Assembly (NCBI GenBank): GCA_900551365.1
Contig: URVZ01000037.1
Span: forward strand, 1-16,954
Direction: 5' to 3'
Source: an uncultured Collinsella sp.
Lineage (GTDB): Bacteria > Actinomycetota > Coriobacteriia > Coriobacteriales > Coriobacteriaceae
DNA length: 16,954 nt
Shown here: positions 12,725 through 16,954 of the stretch, piece by piece
How positions within the stretch are numbered: the stretch's first letter is position 1
How the letters are laid out: every line of letters starts with the position of its first letter
Position numbers and translations under genes: made by a program
The notes under the pieces: model-generated
Told to the model about the DNA's origin: nothing
The model's input: only the letters and a program-made list of their open reading frames with translations
Databases searched by the model: none

Positions 12725-14668
12725 CTAGAACGTTCCGCCGCCGCCTCCGCCGACGCCGCCTCCGCCGCCGCCCGAGAAGCCGCCACCACCGCCGCCGTTC
12801 GAGCTATCGGAACTCGACGCCAGCTCACGGATGCTCTCGTGATACACGTCATCGAACGAATCGAGCGGAGACTCGATACCGTAATGATGGTAATACCACC
12901 AGTAGCAGGGATAATTGTCATAGAAGCCGTCGGCCTCGCGCACCTCGGGCGGCACGGCCTCGGCAAGCTGACGCAGCACTTCCTTGGAAACACCCAGCGC
13001 CACGCCCATCACCAGCAGCTTGTTCCACAGCACCAGATCGCCGGGGACGGCTTCCTTTAGACGAGTGAAGTCCTCGAGCCAATGCTTAAGTGCCTTGCAG
13101 CGAGCCGCCACCTCGGCGCCCTCCGGCGTAAAGCGGCGGAACGTAAGGCCCACGCCGATACCCACCAGCACAATCGGCACCGAGATAACCGCGGCGGTAA
13201 TGTTCGCCTGTGCGCCATCGGTAAAGAAGATAGATCCCACGGGAACAAAGGCAATCAGGATACCAAGAACCAGGCAAAACACCATTGCAACAATGCCGTC
13301 CGAGGCAACGTACTCGCTATCGGCCAACTTGCCCTTAACGGTGTTCTGATAGTCCTCGAGCTTATCGCCCACGGGCGTAGCGTGCTGCTTGACGTAGTGC
13401 TGCAGCTCGTCGAACGTGCGCGAACGATCACCGTTCTCGTCGGGCTTAGCACCGGCAAAGAAGACCTTGAGCACCATGCGGTCAATGCCCTTGGCCGACT
13501 TCCAGCCCGCATCACTCACCGTCACACGATACGTCTGCTCTTCTTTTTCACGCCCCAACAGACCCTTCTTGGCCTTGGTCACGGTCGCCTGCTCCAGCTT
13601 GATCACACGGTCGTCGGTGAGCTTCATGAGCGTGGCGATATATGCCTGATCGGGCATCTCGTTCCAGCTCATGAGGGCCGAAAGCACGGCGGGATGGTCG
13701 GCCGAGGGCACATCGCGGAAATATTCGTCCTGGAAAAGCGGCTTGGGCTTGCGCTTGCGCAGCTTGAGCATAACGATTGTGCCGGTAAAGGCCACCGCCG
13801 CAACAACACTTAGCACGGCAAGTGCATTGGCAATCATGCGAGCGTGAGCGCGGCGGGCGTTAGCTTCGTCGGCCCATTCCTTCTCTTCGCTCAGGATCGT
13901 TGACATGCGCTCTTCGCCCGAGGCGGCAAGCTGCGGCACCCAGTCGCTGGGGAAGGCGATGCGTGCCTCGGCGAATTCGCCCTGATGCACGCAGGGAATG
14001 GTATAGGTGACCATGGGCTCGTCCTCATCGAGCGACACGTCGCCCGCCAGCGGACCGTGGCCCCATGCGCGGAAGTTATCGCCTTTGACGGCCGCCGTCC
14101 CGGCAGCGGCATTTGCGAAGCGCACTTCCATCTCGACATCGTCGGAATCCGCAGACCAGCCGTCGCCCACGAACTTCCAGTAGAGCTCGGCGGTATCGGC
14201 CCAGTTCATGACCGCACCGGTCATGGTGTAGCTCACGTAATAGATCGCGCTGTCGCCGCTCTCGTGGGGGCTGAACACCTTAATCCTTACGCCGTCACCG
14301 GTCTGCTCGACCGTGTAGACGCCAGAATCGCCCTTGTTCGCGCTATCGACTTTGTTAAACGCGGTGTCCTCTTCCTCGACACTCAGCACGTCAACGCCCG
14401 CCGTGCCGCCCTGCTGGTTGGTGCCCGTATTGATCTCCCAAAACACGCCGTTGATGTCGTCGTCGAAATCAAACTGGCGTCCCTCGACAACGGTCAGCGA
14501 TCCATCGGCCTCAACCGTGGCACTGATGTAGGTTTGGGTCATGGAGTAGCCGTCGGCGTGCGCGGCGGCAGGCAGCAGCAACAACGCAAGCGCAACGAGC
14601 GCGCAGACGGAAGCGAATCGCGCAAACAGGCGGCGCTGCCGACAGGTTTTGGCAACGGGGGCGTTCAT
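12725..14668 (-). CDS. DUF2207 domain-containing membrane protein with glycine-rich tail
   Basis: Predicted exported membrane protein of 647 residues, function unknown. Signal peptide at 1-38 (basic RRLFARF, long Ala/Leu core, AAAHADG cleavage region). The extracytoplasmic DUF2207 domain (about 42-245) has the family's N-terminal pattern VEADGSLTVVEGRQFDFDDDINGVFWEI. A transmembrane helix at about 278-302 ends in KLRKRKPK, then a cytoplasmic region, then two helices at about 459-482 and 488-510. The final 25 residues are nearly all glycine in three blocks, ending TF; such tails are known in this family. Start: ATG at 14668 has AAAGGA seven bases upstream and heads the signal peptide; the longer frame to 14737 lacks this. 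It is transcribed alone, with its own terminator. Confidence 0.88.
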   Translation of the reverse strand: MNAPVAKTCRQRRLFARFASVCALVALALLLLPAAAHADGYSMTQTYISATVEADGSLTVVEGRQFDFDDDINGVFWEINTGTNQQGGTAGVDVLSVEEEDTAFNKVDSANKGDSGVYTVEQTGDGVRIKVFSPHESGDSAIYYVSYTMTGAVMNWADTAELYWKFVGDGWSADSDDVEMEVRFANAAAGTAAVKGDNFRAWGHGPLAGDVSLDEDEPMVTYTIPCVHQGEFAEARIAFPSDWVPQLAASGEERMSTILSEEKEWADEANARRAHARMIANALAVLSVVAAVAFTGTIVMLKLRKRKPKPLFQDEYFRDVPSADHPAVLSALMSWNEMPDQAYIATLMKLTDDRVIKLEQATVTKAKKGLLGREKEEQTYRVTVSDAGWKSAKGIDRMVLKVFFAGAKPDENGDRSRTFDELQHYVKQHATPVGDKLEDYQNTVKGKLADSEYVASDGIVAMVFCLVLGILIAFVPVGSIFFTDGAQANITAAVISVPIVLVGIGVGLTFRRFTPEGAEVAARCKALKHWLEDFTRLKEAVPGDLVLWNKLLVMGVALGVSKEVLRQLAEAVPPEVREADGFYDNYPCYWWYYHHYGIESPLDSFDDVYHESIRELASSSDSSNGGGGGGFSGGGGGGVGGGGGGTF

Positions 14669-14780
14669 AGGCACATCCTTTGTCTGTGATACCAGCAACG
14701 CCATTGTCCCACGTTTACGGGCGCACATGACGAACATCTAGGCCAGCGGAGTATCAAACGGGACGAAAGTCACGCCCGCG

Positions 14781-14828
14781 GCCGGCACCTGGGGACGTTC
14801 CTTATCTGCCGGCAATCTGGGACACTCC
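14781..14828. repeat. REP-like element with GGGGACGTTCC
   Basis: GCCGGCA (14781-14787) and TGCCGGC (14807-14813) enclose GGGGACGTTCC (14791-14801). The next stretch, TCTGGGACACTCC, repeats the loop sequence imperfectly. The pattern of hairpin plus following half-copy is the same as at 12602-12646. It lies between the DUF2207 gene and the folded region before gluQ. Confidence 0.5.
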
Positions 14829-14862
14829 TTGGCATAGCCCGCTCCGGCAATAGATACCACTT

Positions 14863-15045
14863 CATAGCTCCGTCACAGGTGTAGCGGCTTTGTGTTGCCG
14901 CATGCGCACTGATTGAGTCCGCGGGCAAGGGGCATAAAGCAGTTGAGCGAAAACGGTTTGCCCCTTTGCCGTTCGCTTGAGGATCATGTCCCCCTTTTCC
15001 GCGGAAACCCCGGCAGTTGCGAAGAGCTGCCGGGGTTTCTGTCGT
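14863..15045 (+). ncRNA. Possible small RNA ending at a terminator-like hairpin
   Basis: This is the main part of the 508 gene-free bases from 14669 to 15176. Structure seen: hairpin GCGGC/GCCGC (14884-14901); CCGCGG at 14919-14924 able to pair with CCGCGG at 14999-15004; inside it GGCAAGGGGCA (14924-14934) with TGCCCCTTTGCC (14959-14970, one bulge); then at once the 12-bp hairpin at 15005-15038. A competing pairing joins AGCGAAAACGG with CCGTTCGCT. A weak promoter TTGGCA-16-TAGATA (14829-14856) lies upstream. No known RNA family (SRP, tmRNA, 6S, T-box) is recognised. It could equally be a dispersed repeat. Confidence 0.25.
15005..15045 (+). terminator. Terminator-like hairpin upstream of gluQ
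   Basis: Perfect 12-bp arms AAACCCCGGCAG (15005-15016) and CTGCCGGGGTTT (15027-15038), 10-base loop, followed on the plus strand by TTTCTGTCGTTT. No protein gene precedes it on this strand, so it would end a non-coding transcript or insulate gluQ. The leftward read has only TTT after the stem. Confidence 0.55.
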
Positions 15046-15163
15046 TTGAGGGGTTGGGCTGGCGGGCGGCGATCGAGCTATCGAGCCGGTGGTCCGGCAC
15101 GCGCAACGCGCGGCCTCGGCAACTTGCAGGCCACGGCAGCGTCTCCCCCACCGCGCCCCGCGC

Positions 15164-15169
15164 TATACT
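15164..15169 (+). promoter_or_regulatory. -10 element giving a leaderless gluQ transcript
   Basis: TATACT lies only seven bases before the gluQ ATG (15177), and no ribosome site is present in the seven bases between. Transcription starting about seven bases after the -10 would begin at the A of ATG. No good -35 is visible. Confidence 0.5.
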
Positions 15170-15176
15170 CGTCCGC

Positions 15177-16178
15177 ATGGATATCAACGCATGCAACATA
15201 GCAACACACGCCGCGGACGCACCAGCAACGGCAGCGCCCACCCCCGTCGTGGGCCGCTTTGCCCCGTCGCCCTCGGGCCGCATGCACCTGGGCAACGTGT
15301 TCAGTTGCCTGTGTGCGTGGCTTTCGGCCCGCAGCCAGGGCGGCAGCATCGTGTTGCGCATCGAGGACCTGGACGATCGCTGCAAGCGCCCGGAACTTGC
15401 CGCCCAATTGATTGACGACCTAGCTTGGCTGGGGCTCGAGTGGGACGAAGGCCCCTACTACCAGCACGATCGCCTTGATCTGTACGAGGACGCCCTGCAC
15501 CTGCTGCAGGGTGCCGGCCTCACCTATCCCTGCTTTTGCACGCGTGTCGAGCTCCACGCCGCGAGCGCGCCGCACACCAGCGACGGCACGCCCATCTACC
15601 GCGGCGCCTGCCGAGGCCTTTCTGCCGAGGAGGTTGCCCGCCGCAGCGCCCTGCGCGCCCCGGCCACACGCCTGCGCGTGCCCACCGTCGACGACCTCGC
15701 AGACGACGTGATCGAATTCGTTGACCGCACGTACGGAGCCCAATGCGAGGCACTCGCCACCGAGTGCGGCGACTTTTTGGTGCGCCGCAGCGACGGCGTT
15801 TTTGCCTACCAGCTAGCCGTGGTAGTCGACGACGCTGCCATGGGCGTCACCGAGGTCGTGCGCGGATGCGACCTGCTGGGCTCCACGCCGCGCCAGATCT
15901 ACCTGCAGCATCTGCTGGGACTGCCCACACCGCACTACGCACATATTCCGCTGCTCATGTCACCGGACGGCCGCCGCCTTTCCAAGCGCGACCGCGACCT
16001 AGACCTGGGCGAGCTCCGTACCCGCTTTGGCACACCCGAGGCACTGCTGGGCTGGCTCGCCGGGCAAACGGGCATCGCACCGGACACCACGCCGCGTTCT
16101 GCCGAGCAGCTGGTCGAGCACTTTAGCTGGGATGTCATCCGCGCGCATCGCGAGAACATCACTGTAACGGTCGAGTAG
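15177..16178 (+). CDS. gluQ: Glutamyl-Q tRNA(Asp) synthetase
   Basis: Paralogue of glutamyl-tRNA synthetase that lacks the anticodon-binding domain and attaches glutamate to the queuosine base of tRNA(Asp). Length 333 residues, against about 300 in the family and nearly 500 for GltX. The class I HIGH-like motif is GRFAPSPSGRMHLGN (26-40). The zinc site typical of GluQ is intact: CFC (Cys119, Cys121) and YRGAC (Tyr141, Cys145). RRSDGVFAYQLAVVVDD (203-219) and the KMSKS equivalent RRLSKRD (266-272) follow. The frame is open further upstream to 14913, but that part runs through the terminator hairpin; ATG at 15177, preceded by TATACT, is preferred. The N-terminal 20 residues are an Ala-rich extension. 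It converges on the phosphoesterase gene 15 bases away with no terminator between. Confidence 0.93.
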   Translation: MDINACNIATHAADAPATAAPTPVVGRFAPSPSGRMHLGNVFSCLCAWLSARSQGGSIVLRIEDLDDRCKRPELAAQLIDDLAWLGLEWDEGPYYQHDRLDLYEDALHLLQGAGLTYPCFCTRVELHAASAPHTSDGTPIYRGACRGLSAEEVARRSALRAPATRLRVPTVDDLADDVIEFVDRTYGAQCEALATECGDFLVRRSDGVFAYQLAVVVDDAAMGVTEVVRGCDLLGSTPRQIYLQHLLGLPTPHYAHIPLLMSPDGRRLSKRDRDLDLGELRTRFGTPEALLGWLAGQTGIAPDTTPRSAEQLVEHFSWDVIRAHRENITVTVE

Positions 16179-16193
16179 CCAGTCTCCCCGCCT

Positions 16194-16919
16194 CTACGCA
16201 ATATCCCAGGATTGGAGTTCGTCGCCCAGGCGAACGATGCAGTCGTAGAGCACGGTATGGCGCTCGGCCGGGTTGACATCCCGATGAAAATGCCCGTAGT
16301 ACCAGCGCTTGTAGTCCAGACGGTCCTCCAGCTCGTCAAAAAACGTGGTGAGTCGATCGACATCGGGATAATTCCAGCCGGGCGCCGGATAGAGCGTGGG
16401 CGACAACATGCGCGTGGAGCAGGTGTGGGTGATCACGTAGTCGACCTTCCAGCCCACGCTGTCGAGCTTTGTCCGCGCCTCCTCAAAGTTGCGCTCGTCC
16501 GGCAGCTCCTGCGGCCACCAGCTGGAATAGGGAATGTGGTATTCCTTATCCACGCTCGTGGCACCGCCCATGGTAAAGATCGTTGAGCCGTCGAGCTCAA
16601 AAATCTCGCCGCGCGTCAGGCGTCGGATGGGCGAAGTGTCCGACAGGCGCTGCGTCAGTCCGCCGTGCCACAACTCCATGGGGCGCTCCGCCCAATGGTC
16701 GAAGCGTTCGTGGTTGCCGTCGACGAACAGCACGGTATAGGGGCGCGACTCGAGCCACGCGATATCAGCGCACTCCTCGGCAGAGAAATCCCACGGAAAA
16801 CCAAAGTCGCCCGCGACGATTAGATAGTCGTCGCCCGTCAGACCATCCCCAAGGTCCCAATCGCGCAGCTTTTGCATGTCGGCACCGCCGTGAATATCAC
16901 CCGTCACATAGACCGTCAT
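16194..16919 (-). CDS. Calcineurin-like metallophosphoesterase
   Basis: Two-metal phosphoesterase of 241 residues, cytoplasmic, no signal peptide. The metal ligands follow the family order: GDIHG (Asp8, His10), GDFG (Asp38), GNHE (Asn69, His70), the THTCS histidine (His165) and GHFHRD (His210, His212). Substrate unknown; members include nucleotide, protein and nucleic-acid phosphatases. The Trp-rich middle (LELW, SSWWPQELPDERNF) appears in small stand-alone phosphoesterases often found near or in mobile or accessory regions, but nothing mobile is visible here. GGGAAG about ten bases before the ATG is a weak ribosome site. The gene upstream, if any, is beyond the window. Confidence 0.9.
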   Translation of the reverse strand: MTVYVTGDIHGGADMQKLRDWDLGDGLTGDDYLIVAGDFGFPWDFSAEECADIAWLESRPYTVLFVDGNHERFDHWAERPMELWHGGLTQRLSDTSPIRRLTRGEIFELDGSTIFTMGGATSVDKEYHIPYSSWWPQELPDERNFEEARTKLDSVGWKVDYVITHTCSTRMLSPTLYPAPGWNYPDVDRLTTFFDELEDRLDYKRWYYGHFHRDVNPAERHTVLYDCIVRLGDELQSWDIA

Positions 16920-16954
16920 CGGATTACCACTTCCCTGTAAGTCGCTAGCCCACA

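Noticed and set aside
14913..15176. Upstream in-frame extension of gluQ
   Set aside because: It would translate through the 12-bp hairpin, does not resemble the family N-terminus, and a -10 element lies just before ATG 15177.
15177..16178. Full glutamyl-tRNA synthetase (gltX)
   Set aside because: The protein is 333 residues with the GluQ zinc site and no anticodon-binding domain, and it ends at a normal stop codon, so it is not a truncated gltX.
1..16954. CRISPR array, tRNA/rRNA, prophage or IS transposase
   Set aside because: No regularly spaced repeats, no tRNA T-loop with acceptor pairing, and no phage or transposase motifs were found on either strand by eye.

Overview
The window looks like the chromosome of a high-GC anaerobic actinobacterium of the class Coriobacteriia, most likely Collinsella or a close relative. 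The basis is GC-rich coding throughout, a knotted-carbamoyltransferase (YgeW) and YgeY pair as in anaerobic purine degraders, a DUF2207 membrane protein with a glycine tail, two apparently leaderless starts, and GGGGAC/GGGGTC-cored intergenic hairpins. The genus is an inference from overall character; no marker gene is present.

Layout. 1-1981 (minus): ygeY (M20-family hydrolase) followed by the 5' third of ygeW, which runs off the window's left edge; both belong to the ygeW/ygeX/ygeY set linked to anaerobic purine/urate and 2,3-diaminopropionate catabolism. 2217-5120 (minus): pcrA-type UvrD helicase with an unusual Ala/Pro-rich insertion. 5121-5476: gene-free, with the pcrA promoter, a 67-bp palindrome and a 100-bp nested palindrome that includes the uppP terminator. 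5477-6457 (minus): uppP, undecaprenyl-diphosphate phosphatase with an acidic loop insertion and a probable TTG start. 6705-7142 (plus): a single-domain universal stress protein, followed by a 91-bp stepped hairpin and a strong terminator. 7344-9068 (minus): response regulator plus intramembrane-sensing BceS-like histidine kinase, without the usual ABC transporter beside it. 9247-9978 (minus): unrecognised soluble protein. 10060-11667 (minus): purH. 11945-12586 (plus): GNAT acetyltransferase. 12725-14668 (minus): DUF2207 secreted/membrane protein. 14669-15176: 508 gene-free bases with a REP-like element and a folded segment ending in a terminator-like hairpin (possible small RNA). 15177-16178 (plus): gluQ, glutamyl-Q tRNA(Asp) synthetase. 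16194-16919 (minus): calcineurin-like phosphoesterase.

How the genes work together. Most are independent housekeeping or accessory units separated by their own hairpins rather than one operon. Only two sets look co-functional: ygeY-ygeW (purine-derived ureido compound breakdown) and the two-component pair. purH, the last step of de novo IMP synthesis, lies about 8 kb from the purine-catabolic genes, and nothing in the sequence ties them together in regulation. No tRNA, rRNA, CRISPR array, prophage or insertion-sequence transposase was seen. The most notable non-coding features are the repeated hairpins, the two probable leaderless starts and the folded region before gluQ.
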